Origin: Komagataeibacter sucrofermentans DSM 15973
GTDB taxonomy: Bacteria; Pseudomonadota; Alphaproteobacteria; Acetobacterales; Acetobacteraceae
Direction of reading: 5' to 3'
Assembly: GCF_040581405.1 (NCBI RefSeq)
Contig: NZ_CP137157.1
Location: 390,001-454,000, forward strand
DNA: 64,000 bases
This document shows, in pieces, positions 52,081 through 61,677 of this stretch. The position numbers and the translations under genes are program-made. The stretch's first letter is position 1; every line of letters begins with the position of its first letter. The notes beneath the pieces were generated by a model. That model was not told the origin of the DNA. It was given only the letters and a program-made list of their open reading frames with translations, and did not search any database.

Positions 52081-53238
52081 TCAGTCGTCCATGTCTTCAT
52101 CGGGGCGGTGGCCTACGCAGGCCTCCAGGCTCATGGTATCGTGGCGGCGGCGGATATGCAGCGTTACGGTGGAAGCGGGCCGCTTCGCCGCGATCGAGCG
52201 GATCAGCATGCGCGCGGTGTCGATCGGCTCGTCATTTACCGCCGTAATGACATCGCCAATGCGCAGATGCGCCTTCATGGCCGGGCCGTCGCGGTCGATT
52301 CCCACGATCTGCACGCCGCCATGCCCCGCGCCGTCAGCCAGTGTAACACCAAGCCAGCCGCGGTCTATATGCCCGTTATGGCGCAGTTCCTCCACGATGG
52401 GGGCCACGATCTCCGATGGCAGGCCAAAGCCTATGCCCACCGAACCACCCGTGGGCGAGACGATGGCCGTGTTCACCGCCACCACCTGCCCGCCCAGATT
52501 GAAGGACGGGCCGCCGGAATTGCCGGGGTTGATGGGCGCATCGATCTGGAAAAAGTCATCGAACGGGCTGGTGCCAATGTCGCGCCCGCGCGCCGATACG
52601 ATGCCTGCGGTCACGCTCGAGCCCAGCCCGAACGGGTTGCCTGCCGCCATGATCCAGTCACCGATATTGACCAGCCTGCTGTCGCCCCACGGCACGAAGG
52701 GCATGGGGTGGGGCGCATGGATCTGGATGACCGCGATATCGGTCAGGTCGTCGCTGCCCACAAGCCGGGCGGGGAACTCCGTGCCATCGGAGAGCGAGAC
52801 GGTAATCTGGTCAGCCCCCCCCACCACATGCGCGTTGGTCACGATCACGCCGCCGGGGTCGATCAGGAAGCCCGAGCCCGCGCCCAGCATTTCCTCGCCA
52901 TGGGCGCGCATGCGCTCGCGGAATTTATGCTCGAACGGCGTGCCTTTCACGCTTGGCGGCAGGGGCTGGCGGGTGGCGGCCTGATGGCTGTCCTGCGCCT
53001 GCGATACGGCGATGTTCACCACGGCGGGGCCAACCTGGCGCACCAGTGGCGCGAAGGTCAGCGGCCCGGTCTGCACCACCGGCGGCACGGGGGGCGCGAA
53101 CAGCGAGGCACTGGCAGGCACGGTGGGCGCTGGCGCCGCCACATCCTGCGCCAGCGCCTCCGTTCCCGCGCCGGTCATGCCCAGCAGCAGGATCGGTAGC
53201 ATGCGTGCAGCCGGACGGGCCGTGGCGATCCATGTCAT
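52081..53238 (-). CDS. Periplasmic HtrA/Deg-type serine protease with one PDZ domain
   Basis: A 385-residue protein with a signal peptide (T-A-R-P-A-A-R, a hydrophobic core, E-A-L-A-Q). The trypsin-like domain has the triad His in V-T-N-A-H-V-V, Asp in D-L-T-D-I-A-V and Ser in P-G-N-S-G-G-P. One C-terminal PDZ domain (R-G-W-L-G-V-T-L-A-D, I-G-D-V-I-T-A-V-N) follows, as in DegS or short DegQ. It probably degrades misfolded envelope proteins. Start ATG 53238 is a choice; ATG 53274 and 53301 are in frame, and the longest form would begin in repeat copy C. Confidence 0.9.
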   Translation of the reverse strand: MTWIATARPAARMLPILLLGMTGAGTEALAQDVAAPAPTVPASASLFAPPVPPVVQTGPLTFAPLVRQVGPAVVNIAVSQAQDSHQAATRQPLPPSVKGTPFEHKFRERMRAHGEEMLGAGSGFLIDPGGVIVTNAHVVGGADQITVSLSDGTEFPARLVGSDDLTDIAVIQIHAPHPMPFVPWGDSRLVNIGDWIMAAGNPFGLGSSVTAGIVSARGRDIGTSPFDDFFQIDAPINPGNSGGPSFNLGGQVVAVNTAIVSPTGGSVGIGFGLPSEIVAPIVEELRHNGHIDRGWLGVTLADGAGHGGVQIVGIDRDGPAMKAHLRIGDVITAVNDEPIDTARMLIRSIAAKRPASTVTLHIRRRHDTMSLEACVGHRPDEDMDD

Positions 53239-53381
53239 GCCGGGGGACGGAAGAATGCGTTCATGATGAAGCATGTTATCTGAAAAAAGCGGCAATGCCA
53301 TGTCTGCATGGCACGGTAGGGGCTGATGCATGCGTTTTTCGGGGCTGTCTGACAAACCCGCGCCCCGCGGCTGAAAACCAC

Positions 53382-53474
53382 AAGACGTTTTTGGTGAAGC
53401 TTTTTTCAAAAAGCTTCGAAAAAATACTGCTTTCCCGGGGGAAAGCGGTACCCGGAATCTTTTATTATTTTAAT
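53382..53474. repeat. Dispersed intergenic hairpin element, copy C
   Basis: Left arm ACGTTTTTGG, then a perfect hairpin GAAGCTTTTT-TC-AAAAAGCTTC (53396-53417), then a second hairpin GCTTTCCC (53429-53436) with GGGAAAGC (53439-53446), then CCCGGAATCTTTTATTATTTTA. Compared with copies B and D the second stem has C/G pairs where they have T/A, yet pairing is kept. It lies between hrpB and the HtrA gene, 8 bases from the hrpB stop. Confidence 0.75.
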
Positions 53475-53481
53475 CTGGTTC

Positions 53482-56040
53482 CTACGACGGACGGCGCGGG
53501 CGTGGTGGCGGCGGACTGGCTGTTGCCGGGTTTTCGGGCCAGTCGTGGCGGGGGTAGCGCCCGCGCATGTCGCGCCGCATGTCCGCCCATGACCCCGCCC
53601 AGAACCCGGCAAGGTCCGCCGTGATTGCCTGTGGCCTGCCAGCGGGCGAGAGCAGGGCGATGCGCAGGTCGAGCCTGCCATCGGCCAGGCGCGGGGTCTG
53701 GGTCACGCCATAGAAGGTCTGGGCGCGGGCGGCGGCAACCGGCACGGGCTGCAGGTAATCGATCGCGGCGCGGCCACCGGGCAGGTCCAGATGGGTGGGC
53801 AGCATGCGGTCCAGCCATTTCAGGCTGGCATGGTCCATGGTGGCGCGCAGCATGGCCAGCAGGTCCATCTCCGCCAGCGCGGACAGGCGGTTTACCCCCG
53901 CCAGCCACGGGGCGAGCCATGTTTCGGTGGTGGTGGCGAGTGCTGCATCCGACAGGTCGGGCAGATCGGGGCGGTCAAGCTGCGTGCGGGCCATCTCCAC
54001 CCGTGCCTGAAGCTGGCGGCAGGCATCGGGCCACGTCAGCGTGGCAGCCAGGTTCTGCGCCGCCTGCGCACAGAGCAGGGCGCAGACCTCATCGGGGCTG
54101 GCAGTCACCGTGCGGTCGCGCAGCACGAGGTTGCCCAGCCGCAGCCTGCGCCGCGCCAGCACGCTGCCCGTGGTGGTGTCGAGCGTGGTTTCCACCTGTT
54201 CCTTCGCCCGCGCTAGCAGGGTCTGCGGCAGGTTGTCGCGCTCCAGTGGCGCGGCAAGGCAGATCTCGGCGGCCTTGCGCACATGCATGCCCGCTACCGC
54301 CAGCAGGGTGCTGCGGGCCAGTTCATCAGTTTTGGAAAGTCGGGCGCTGCCACCTCCCGCCAGCCGGAAGGAGCCGACATCGCCGCGCGCCTGCGCCACC
54401 CGGTCGGGGAAGGCGGCGGCAATCAGGGCGGCAGGATCGCCCGTAGCCTCGATATCGCGGCCCAGCCCCAGCCGCCTGCGATACTGCCGGGCGGCATGGC
54501 GGATGCGCGAGAGTGCTGCCCGGTCGGCATCGGGGTGGTCGCCGCCCGCGATCAGCTCCAGGCGCAGGCGGATATCGGCAGGCGCTGCGGGGGGCGCGCC
54601 ACGGCTGCCGCCTGCGGGGCGGCGGGGGCGCAGCGGGTCGCGTTCCTCCAGCAGGGCGGCGATATCGGCGGCCATGGCGCGTTCGGCTGGCGTGCGGGCG
54701 GCCAGCATCATGGCGGCAAGGCGGGGATGCGCGCCCAAAGCGGCCATGCGCGCGCCCTCATGGGTAATGCGGCCTGCCTCATCAAGCGCGCCAAGGGCCT
54801 CAAGCAGGCTGCGCCCGGCCTCGAACGCGCCATTGGGGGGCGTGTCGGGGAAGGGCAGGTCGGCAGGCTCCGTGCCCATCGCCTCCTGCCACGCGGCGGC
54901 ATCAAGCCGCAGGCCGGTCAGTTCGGCCTCCATCATTTCAGGCTGGTCGTGCGGCGGCATGGCGCGGGTGGTCATTTCGGTCCAGAGCCGGATGGCGATG
55001 CCGGGCGCCACGCGGCCTGCGCGGCCCGCGCGTTGCTGCGCGGCCGCACGCGAGATGCGTACCGTATCGAGGCGGGTCAGCCCGGTGCCCACATCCAGCC
55101 GGGGCACGCGGCGGAACCCGCCATCGACCACAATGCGCACGCCCGGCACGGTGAGCGATGTCTCGGCAATGGAGGTGGACAGGATCACCCGCCTGCGCCC
55201 GGCGGGGTGGGGGGTGAGGGCCAGATCCTGCTCGGCGGGGGGGAGCTCGCCATAAAGCGGCAGCACATCGGCATCGATGCCCGCAAGCGCTGCGCGGGCG
55301 CGGTGGATCTCGGCCACGCCGGGCAGGAAGGCCAGCACGTCGCCTTCATCGTGCGCAATGGCGGTGCGGATGGTGGCGGCCATGGCATCGGGCAGGTCGC
55401 GGCGGTGCACGAGGTCGCGCGTGGCGTGGCGGATTTCCACAGGGAACATCCGGCCTTCGCTTTCCACCCGCTCGGCATTCATACGGGTGGCGAGTGCTGC
55501 GCCATCCATGGTGGCGGACATGGCCACCAGCTTCAGTTCCGGCCGCAGGCTGCGCTGCAGGTCGAGGCAGAAGGCCAGCGCCGCATCGGCATCGACCGAG
55601 CGTTCATGGATTTCATCAAAGATCACGCAGGCCACGCCATCAAGCGTGGGGTCGGACAGCAGGCGGCGCACCAGCAGCCCCTCGGTAATCACCTCGATGC
55701 GCGTGCGCTCCGAACGCGCGCCATCGAGCCGGGTGCGGTAGCCCACCAACCCGCCAACCGGCTCATTCACCAGTTCCGCCATGCGGGTGGCGGCAGCGCG
55801 GGTGGCCAGCCTGCGCGGCTCGAGCATGAGGATGCGCCCATCGCCCCGCCATGGTGCCTGTAGCAGGGCGAGCGGTACCAGCGTGGTCTTGCCCGCACCC
55901 GGCGGGGCCACCAGAACGGCGTTGGATGTGCGCGCCAGCGCCGCCTGAAGGGCAGGCAGGGCCTGAGCCACGGGCAGGGCGGCTGCGTTCTGGGCCACAA
56001 GGGCGTGCAGCCGGTTTTGCAAGGTCGGGTCGAAAGCCAT
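53482..56040 (-). CDS. hrpB: ATP-dependent helicase HrpB
   Basis: An 852-residue DEAH/RHA-type helicase. Walker A is A-P-P-G-A-G-K-T-T-L (about 45-54), then L-E-P-R-R-L-A-T-R-A, F-D-E-I-H-E-R (D-E-I-H box), M-S-A-T-M-D-G, S-T-S-I-A-E-T-S-L-T and Q-R-A-G-R-A-G-R. The C-terminal 350 residues are the HrpB-specific domain. Its cellular role is not well settled; it is usually a single, non-essential gene. It is divergent from the DsbD-like gene, with 99 bases between. Confidence 0.95.
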   Translation of the reverse strand: MAFDPTLQNRLHALVAQNAAALPVAQALPALQAALARTSNAVLVAPPGAGKTTLVPLALLQAPWRGDGRILMLEPRRLATRAAATRMAELVNEPVGGLVGYRTRLDGARSERTRIEVITEGLLVRRLLSDPTLDGVACVIFDEIHERSVDADAALAFCLDLQRSLRPELKLVAMSATMDGAALATRMNAERVESEGRMFPVEIRHATRDLVHRRDLPDAMAATIRTAIAHDEGDVLAFLPGVAEIHRARAALAGIDADVLPLYGELPPAEQDLALTPHPAGRRRVILSTSIAETSLTVPGVRIVVDGGFRRVPRLDVGTGLTRLDTVRISRAAAQQRAGRAGRVAPGIAIRLWTEMTTRAMPPHDQPEMMEAELTGLRLDAAAWQEAMGTEPADLPFPDTPPNGAFEAGRSLLEALGALDEAGRITHEGARMAALGAHPRLAAMMLAARTPAERAMAADIAALLEERDPLRPRRPAGGSRGAPPAAPADIRLRLELIAGGDHPDADRAALSRIRHAARQYRRRLGLGRDIEATGDPAALIAAAFPDRVAQARGDVGSFRLAGGGSARLSKTDELARSTLLAVAGMHVRKAAEICLAAPLERDNLPQTLLARAKEQVETTLDTTTGSVLARRRLRLGNLVLRDRTVTASPDEVCALLCAQAAQNLAATLTWPDACRQLQARVEMARTQLDRPDLPDLSDAALATTTETWLAPWLAGVNRLSALAEMDLLAMLRATMDHASLKWLDRMLPTHLDLPGGRAAIDYLQPVPVAAARAQTFYGVTQTPRLADGRLDLRIALLSPAGRPQAITADLAGFWAGSWADMRRDMRGRYPRHDWPENPATASPPPPRPRRPS

Positions 56041-56139
56041 ATCTTCATCTTATGGCGTCGGGCATGGTGGCGGGGCAATCCTTGCCGTGCTGCGTGGCTG
56101 CGTTTTTCCTGATCTCCTGTTTGTGGTGGAGTACTGTCC

Positions 56140-58233
56140 GTGCCCTTTCTGTGGCTTGTGTCGATCCTGTGCATGCTGGTCACGGCCCTGCCGGTTGCCC
56201 GTGCCGCCGAGAGCGACCCCGTAACCTCGACCCGCGCCACCGCCACGCTGGTCACGGATGATGATACCTACAGCCCCGGTCGCGCCCTGCATGTGGGGCT
56301 GCGGCTGCAACTTGCCCCCGGCTGGCACACCTACTGGCTCAACCCCGGCGATGCAGGTGATGCGCCCACCCTTGAGGTGAGCGCGCAGGGCGGGGCCACC
56401 GGGCAGGCCAGCACCATTGAATGGCCAACCCCGCGCGTGCTGCATGACGGGCCGCTGACATCCTACGCCTATACCGGCGACGTGCTGTTGCCTGTCACCT
56501 TTACCCCCGCAGCGGGCGAAGGCGATGGTCCGCTCACGCTCAGCGCCGTGGCGGACTGGCTGGTCTGTGCCGAGGTGTGCGTGCCCGAGCACGGCACGTT
56601 CAGCCTGAGCCTGCCGCGCGGAGCGCCCCGGCCTTCGGCGCAGGCGCCCGCATTTGCACAGGCTGCTGCGGCGCGCCCCGTGGCCTCGCCCTTTGCGGCA
56701 AAGGTCTCGGTAGAAGGGATCATGCAGTTGCGCGGGCCTGAACTTTCGGCTGACAGCGTGCGCGATGCCTGGTTCATGCCCGAGGTGGCGGGCGCGATCG
56801 ATCAGGATGCCCCGCAGGCGGTGACGGTGCATGATGGCGTGGTGCAGCTTGCGCTGCATCCGGGGCCGGAATTCCATGGCGGTGCGAAGCTGTCCGGCAT
56901 CGTGGTGCTGCGTGACGGCATGGGGCGCGAGCGCGGGTTGCAGGTCAGGCCGGAGCCGGGGGCGGTAACAGCCCTTGCCGCCCCCGTGGCGGCACCGAAC
57001 ACGCGCGCCAATGTGGGCGTGCTGTTGCTCATGGCGTTTGCGGGCGGCGTGATCCTGAACCTCATGCCCTGCGTCTTTCCCGTGCTGGCCATGAAGATCC
57101 TGGCCCTTGAGCGCATGGCGCGCGGGGCGCGGGGGGCTGCGCTGACGGGTGCTGCGGCTTATGGCGCGGGCGTGGTGGTGTCCTTTGTCGCACTTGGCGG
57201 CGCTATTGCGGCATTGAGGGTGGCAGGGCACGAGGCGGGGTGGGGGTTTCAGTTCCAGTCCGTGGGGTTCGTGACCGTTATCTGCCTGCTGCTGTTTGCC
57301 GTGGCCCTCAACCTGCTGGGCGTGTTCACCATCGGGCTGCGGCTGATGGGGGTGGGGGGCAACCTGCCCGCCCATGCCGGTGATTTCCTGACCGGGGTGC
57401 TGGCGGTGGTGCTGGCCTCGCCGTGCACGGCGCCGTTCATGGGGGCAGCGGTGGCGGCGGCCCTTGCGGCCTCGCCGGTGATCGGAGTGGTGGTCTTTGC
57501 CGCCCTCGGGCTGGGACTGGCCGCACCTTACCTTGTGCTGGCAGCCATGCCCGGCCTGCTGGCATGGCTGCCCAAACCGGGAAAGTGGATGGAGACGGTG
57601 CGCAACCTGCTGGCCCTGCCAGTACTGGCCACCTGCGTGTGGCTGGGCTGGGTGGCGAAGCTGGAAGGCGGCATGGATGCCCTCACCCTGCTGGGCATGG
57701 GGCTGGTGCTGGTGGCCATTGGCTGCTGGAGCCTGCGGCGTGCCAACCGGCTGGACCTGCGCGATGCCATGGCGGGGCGGGCCGGGCTGTACCGCGCGGT
57801 GGCGACATTAAGCCTGCTGGCGGCTTTTGTGGGGGGGGCCGTGCTGCCACCCGCCACGCTGCATGAGCGGGGAGCGGCGCGCGTGGCCGATGGCAGTTCC
57901 GCCTATTCCCCCACGCGCCTGGCCGAATTGCGCAGGCAGGGCCGACCTGTCTTTGTGGACATGACGGCGGCGTGGTGCATCTCATGTCTGGTCAATGAGC
58001 GTGTGGCCCTGTCGAGCCAGAGCGTGCAGGCAGCCTTTGCCAAACGCGGCATTATCTACATGAAAGGCGACTGGACCCTGCGCGATGCGGCGATTACCGC
58101 CTTTTTGCAGGCCCATGGGCGCGACGGAGTGCCGTTTTACGCCTATTACCCTGCGCATGGGGCGGAAGTGATCCTGCCTGAAATCCTCACCCCCGCCATC
58201 GTGCTGGAGATGACCGCGCCCGCGGGTAAGTGA
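56140..58233 (+). CDS. DsbD/ScsB-family thiol:disulfide reductase
   Basis: A 697-residue inner-membrane electron carrier that brings reducing power to the periplasm. Signal peptide 1-23. The N-terminal periplasmic part has a Cys pair C-A-E-V-C (143, 147). Eight or so membrane helices carry M-P-C-V-F-P-V-L (Cys311) and A-S-P-C-T-A-P-F-M (Cys429), the redox pair of the DsbD core. The C-terminal thioredoxin-like domain has A-A-W-C-I-S-C-L-V-N-E (613, 616). All three Cys pairs are present. Size and the N-terminal domain resemble ScsB more than DsbD. Start is GTG 56140 with GGAG upstream. No partner is adjacent. Confidence 0.92.
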   Translation: MPFLWLVSILCMLVTALPVARAAESDPVTSTRATATLVTDDDTYSPGRALHVGLRLQLAPGWHTYWLNPGDAGDAPTLEVSAQGGATGQASTIEWPTPRVLHDGPLTSYAYTGDVLLPVTFTPAAGEGDGPLTLSAVADWLVCAEVCVPEHGTFSLSLPRGAPRPSAQAPAFAQAAAARPVASPFAAKVSVEGIMQLRGPELSADSVRDAWFMPEVAGAIDQDAPQAVTVHDGVVQLALHPGPEFHGGAKLSGIVVLRDGMGRERGLQVRPEPGAVTALAAPVAAPNTRANVGVLLLMAFAGGVILNLMPCVFPVLAMKILALERMARGARGAALTGAAAYGAGVVVSFVALGGAIAALRVAGHEAGWGFQFQSVGFVTVICLLLFAVALNLLGVFTIGLRLMGVGGNLPAHAGDFLTGVLAVVLASPCTAPFMGAAVAAALAASPVIGVVVFAALGLGLAAPYLVLAAMPGLLAWLPKPGKWMETVRNLLALPVLATCVWLGWVAKLEGGMDALTLLGMGLVLVAIGCWSLRRANRLDLRDAMAGRAGLYRAVATLSLLAAFVGGAVLPPATLHERGAARVADGSSAYSPTRLAELRRQGRPVFVDMTAAWCISCLVNERVALSSQSVQAAFAKRGIIYMKGDWTLRDAAITAFLQAHGRDGVPFYAYYPAHGAEVILPEILTPAIVLEMTAPAGK

Positions 58234-58253
58234 CCCGCGCAGGTGCGGCAGAC

Positions 58254-58335
58254 AAAAGTTTTTGGCAAATCTTTTTTCAAAAAGCTTTGAAAGAACACCG
58301 CCTTTTTAAAAAAAGCGGCGCCCGGAAACTTTTGC
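58254..58335. repeat. Dispersed intergenic hairpin element, copy D
   Basis: Left arm AAAAGTTTTTGG (58254-58265), hairpin 1 CTTTTT-TC-AAAAAG (58271-58284), hairpin 2 CCGCCTTTTT/AAAAAGCGG (58298-58318), right arm GGAAACTTTT (58324-58333). The outer arms pair as AAAAGTTT/AAACTTTT, so the whole can form a three-way junction. It lies between two convergent genes, 7 bases from the minus-strand stop. Confidence 0.75.
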
Positions 58336-58341
58336 CCGGCC

Positions 58342-59268
58342 TTACTGCCCCGTGCCGCCCGGCAGCGTCAGGTTGCCCGGCTGGGGGGAGCGCATCCGCG
58401 GGGTCGGGGCTGCGGTATCGTTGCCTTCGGATGAATATCCTTCAGGGAAGATCGCATCCGGTTCTTCATGGATGGGCCTGGCCTGCGCAGGTGCGGGGGC
58501 CGGGGTGGCCGCCGGTGTGGTTGCTGCGGCCTCGGGGTGGTCGTCGGTCGGGCCACCGCCAATGGTCATGGTGTCCACCCCTGTGGCCGGGCTGGCGGGC
58601 GTGGTGGTGACGGCAGGCGTATCACCATCGAGCGGCTGGGCCGCAACGCTGCCCGGTGCCTGCGGCGTGACCAGCCAGTTGCCCAGATTGGTGCGGATCT
58701 GGCTTTCCAGCTCCTGGTTCATGTCCTGCAGCATGAGGTTGGTCAGGGTATTCAGGTTCTCGGGCGTGTCGCTGTTGCCGTGCTTCTTCTTGGGGTCGAA
58801 CGAGCGGGTGACCTGGGCCACGGCATAGCCGGTGCGGCGGCCATCGGCGGAGGTCACGTCCAGATGCACGTTCAGCTGCCCGTCAAGGATGCCGCCCGGC
58901 TCGTGCAGGATGGAAACGCGGTCGATGGTGAACGTGCCGCTGCCCCCGCTGCCCGCGGCGAGCAGCCGGTCATGCGCCAGCTGCTTGAGCAGGTCATCGG
59001 GCGGGTTGGGCGCGCGACCCGACAGGTCGCCCGGCACCAGACCCGGTCCGCCCCGGTCCACCACCGATATGGTGGCCACATTCAGGTTCAGCGGTGGCTG
59101 GTCACCATATTGCGGCCCGGCAAAGGTGGTCGGTTCGTCATGATGGTGGCGGCTGTAGGCGGGGGTGCTGACAGCACCCAGCGCGATCAGGGGCAGGCCT
59201 GCGGCCAGTACCACGCGCAGGCTGCGGCGTAACGACAGGGTGCTAAGCGGCGAACGGTTCGGTCGCAT
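58342..59268 (-). CDS. Exported protein of unknown function
   Basis: A 308-residue product. Signal peptide: R-R-S-L-R-V-V-L-A-A-G-L-P-L-I-A-L-G-A, then A-Y-S. The central part (about 55-200) looks like a folded domain (L-N-L-N-V-A-T-I-S-V-V-D, L-D-V-T-S-A-D-G-R-R-T-G-Y, Q-E-L-E-S-Q-I-R-T-N-L-G-N-W-L). The last 100 residues are Pro/Ala/Thr-rich and probably unstructured. No family is recognised. It is convergent with the DsbD-like gene. Confidence 0.75.
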   Translation of the reverse strand: MRPNRSPLSTLSLRRSLRVVLAAGLPLIALGAVSTPAYSRHHHDEPTTFAGPQYGDQPPLNLNVATISVVDRGGPGLVPGDLSGRAPNPPDDLLKQLAHDRLLAAGSGGSGTFTIDRVSILHEPGGILDGQLNVHLDVTSADGRRTGYAVAQVTRSFDPKKKHGNSDTPENLNTLTNLMLQDMNQELESQIRTNLGNWLVTPQAPGSVAAQPLDGDTPAVTTTPASPATGVDTMTIGGGPTDDHPEAAATTPAATPAPAPAQARPIHEEPDAIFPEGYSSEGNDTAAPTPRMRSPQPGNLTLPGGTGQ

Positions 59269-59360
59269 GGATATATCCCGATAACGGCTGGCGCACGTGG
59301 CGCGGTGGTCGATCAGGAGTGTGATCGTGCCATGTCCCGCGCCGGACGCATAGGGTGCTG

Positions 59361-60323
59361 TCAGGCGGTCTTGCCGCTGATCTCGCTGCGCTGGAAGTGG
59401 AAGTCATGGTTGCAGAACTGGCAGTTCATGGTGATCGTGCCGTCCTTGGCCATGTGGTCGAGGTCATCAAGCGGAAAGGTTTCCAGCAGGCTCGACAGCC
59501 GCGCGCGCGAGCAGCGGCAGCCAAAGGCCAGCGCGCGGGGCTGGCCCGTAATCAGCCCCTCGGCATGGAACAGGCGGTACAGCAGGTCAGCCGAGGCAAG
59601 CCGGTCATCAAGCACTTCGCGTGCGGTGAGGGTTGTGGCAAGCGTGATGGCGGTCTCCCACGCATCATCGCCTTCCTCGGGCGTTACGTCGGATTCGATG
59701 CCGCCGCCCATGGCGATCTTTTCCATCACCAGCGCGCCCGCGCGCCAGCCGGCTTCCGTTTTGTCACAGAACAGCTTGACCCAGCAGGCATGCTGCTCGG
59801 AGGTGGCGAAGTAATGCGCCGCCATCTCCGACAGGCTCTCCCCACTGATCTCGACAATACCCTGATGGATGTCGGTATCAGGCCCCTGGTCCACGCTGAA
59901 GGCAATGTAGCCCTTGCCCAGCAGGTCGCTTGCCGTGGGGTTGGGGTTGGTTTTGAGCAGTTCGGCCACCGCCTCATCATCCGAGCGGGCATGAAAGCGC
60001 AGCGCGCCTGCATCGGTGCAGTCGGCCAGCAGCAGGCTCAGCGGGCCATCGCCCTTGGCCTGCAGCGAGAACGACCCCTGGAACTTCAGCGCCGAAGCTA
60101 ACGCCGCCACCAGTGCCAGCGCCTCGCCCGCAAGCCTGAGCACGCAGTCGGGGTTGTCATGGCGGGTCAGCAGCGTGTCGGTCAGCACGCCGGGCCGCAC
60201 GAGGCGGCCGCGCACGGGCCGGTTATCGAGGTAGAACGGCACCACGCCCTGCGGCACGACTAGATCGGGCGTGTCGGGGCGGCTGGTGTCGAGAAAGGCG
60301 GGGGAGGAAATATTGGAGGTCAT
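59361..60323 (-). CDS. hslO: Redox-regulated chaperone Hsp33
   Basis: A 320-residue cytosolic holdase activated by oxidation. The C-terminal zinc switch is present as C-R-C (in F-G-C-R-C-S-R) and C-Q-F-C, the C-x-C and C-x-x-C pattern of the family. The core has the usual long linker and domain I. ATG 60323 gives M-T-S-N-I-S-S; ATG 60341 and 60353 are in frame. It is the last gene of argD-argF-unknown-hslO, 50 bases after the unknown gene. Confidence 0.94.
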   Translation of the reverse strand: MTSNISSPAFLDTSRPDTPDLVVPQGVVPFYLDNRPVRGRLVRPGVLTDTLLTRHDNPDCVLRLAGEALALVAALASALKFQGSFSLQAKGDGPLSLLLADCTDAGALRFHARSDDEAVAELLKTNPNPTASDLLGKGYIAFSVDQGPDTDIHQGIVEISGESLSEMAAHYFATSEQHACWVKLFCDKTEAGWRAGALVMEKIAMGGGIESDVTPEEGDDAWETAITLATTLTAREVLDDRLASADLLYRLFHAEGLITGQPRALAFGCRCSRARLSSLLETFPLDDLDHMAKDGTITMNCQFCNHDFHFQRSEISGKTA

Positions 60324-60373
60324 GGCACAAACCCGCTTCATCACGCCCCGCATTGCAGCGCGGCGCTGGGAAA

Positions 60374-60694
60374 TCAGAGGTTGGCGGTAATATCCGCCTC
60401 CAGCGCGGCAAGGCGCTGGTCGAGGTCTTCAAGCCTGGCGGCAGGCAGCAGGCCCGTGTTTTCTACCGCGCCGAGGGCCTGCTGGCGGCATCGGTCATGC
60501 TCCATGTCCAGATCCTGTGTGCGGCCCGCACCGGCAAGGCAGTCCAGATACGCATCGCGGATGGCGTCAAGCCGCCCGTCATGCACCGGCAGCGCCGCGA
60601 AAATGTCGCGCGCGCTCTTTTCCGCCCAACCGGGCACCTCGGGCGTGTCTTCGGTGCCGCTGGGCAGGGCGGGCTGTTCGGCGGGGCCGGTCAT
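60374..60694 (-). CDS. Small acidic protein of unknown function in the arg row
   Basis: A 106-residue protein, mostly helical and acidic, with V-P-G-W-A-E-K-S-A-R-D-I-F-A-A-L-P-V-H near the N-terminus and a probable coiled coil (L-E-D-L-D-Q-R-L-A-A-L-E-A-D-I) at the end. AAAGGAA precedes ATG 60694, which overlaps the argF stop by 4 bases. It is translated with argF and lies before hslO. The family is not recognised. Confidence 0.7.
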   Translation of the reverse strand: MTGPAEQPALPSGTEDTPEVPGWAEKSARDIFAALPVHDGRLDAIRDAYLDCLAGAGRTQDLDMEHDRCRQQALGAVENTGLLPAARLEDLDQRLAALEADITANL

Positions 60695-61677
60695 GGGGTG
60701 GGTTCCTTTCCATATTGCTGCCAGTCCGCGCCACACAGCGCCCAGACCAGAATGCCCTTTTGCGCGTGCAGGCGGTTCTCCGCTTCATCGAACACGACGG
60801 AGCGGGGGCCTTCAAACACGTCTTCGGTCACTTCCTCCCCGATATGGGCAGGCAGGCAGTGCAGGAAAAGGGCATCGGGGGCGGCATGCGCCATCAGCGC
60901 CGCATCAACCCGGTAGGGTTCGAACGCGCTCACCCGCTGGTCGGATGCCTTGTCAGACATGCTGACCCAGGTATCGGTAATGATCGCATCAGCGTCTTTT
61001 ACCGCGGCAGCCGGGTCGGTCGTGACCGTGATGTCGGCCCCATGTTCACGCGCCCACGCAACCGCCGCGACCGAGGGCGCATGGGTGGGCGGCGTTGCCA
61101 GCCGCAGGCTGAAGCCGAACAGGGCGGCGGCCTCGATGAAGGAGGTGGCGACATTGTTGCCATCGCCCACCCAGGCCAGTGTGCGGCCCCTGATCGGGCC
61201 GCGATGTTCCTCGAACGTCATGATGTCGGCCATGATCTGCACGGGGTGCGAATCCGGCGTCAGGCCGTTGATGACCGGCACGCTGCTCCACCGCGCCAGC
61301 TCGCGCAGGTTCTCGGTCTTGCCGGTGCGCAGCACGATGGCATCGACAAAGCGTGACAGCACGCGCGCGGTATCGGCAATGCTTTCCCCGCGCCCAAGCT
61401 GCATGTCGGATGGCGCAAGCAGCACCACGTTGCCGCCAAGCTGCTGCATGCCCACTTCAAACGAGACGCGCGTGCGCGTGGAGGGCTTGGAGAGCATCAG
61501 CCCCAGTGCGCGGCCACGCAGCGGCAGGGCCGGGTGCAGCGGGCGCGCCCTGTGGTCCTGCATGCGCTTGATGCCGCTGGCCACATCAAGGATGGCGCGC
61601 AGTGTCGCGGCATTGAGGTCCTTGAGGTCAAGGAAGTGGCGGGGGGTGACATGAGTGGGGGTGCGTAGCGCGTTCAT
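60691..61677 (-). CDS. argF: Ornithine carbamoyltransferase
   Basis: A 328-residue enzyme that makes citrulline from ornithine and carbamoyl phosphate. S-T-R-T-R-V-S-F-E (carbamoyl-phosphate site), M-Q-L-G-R-G-E-S, H-P-V-Q (here D-S-H-P-V-Q-I-M-A-D) and H-C-L-P-A-H are all present. The ATG overlaps the argD stop (ATGA), and the next gene overlaps its own stop, so the row is tightly coupled. Confidence 0.96.
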   Translation of the reverse strand: MNALRTPTHVTPRHFLDLKDLNAATLRAILDVASGIKRMQDHRARPLHPALPLRGRALGLMLSKPSTRTRVSFEVGMQQLGGNVVLLAPSDMQLGRGESIADTARVLSRFVDAIVLRTGKTENLRELARWSSVPVINGLTPDSHPVQIMADIMTFEEHRGPIRGRTLAWVGDGNNVATSFIEAAALFGFSLRLATPPTHAPSVAAVAWAREHGADITVTTDPAAAVKDADAIITDTWVSMSDKASDQRVSAFEPYRVDAALMAHAAPDALFLHCLPAHIGEEVTEDVFEGPRSVVFDEAENRLHAQKGILVWALCGADWQQYGKEPTP

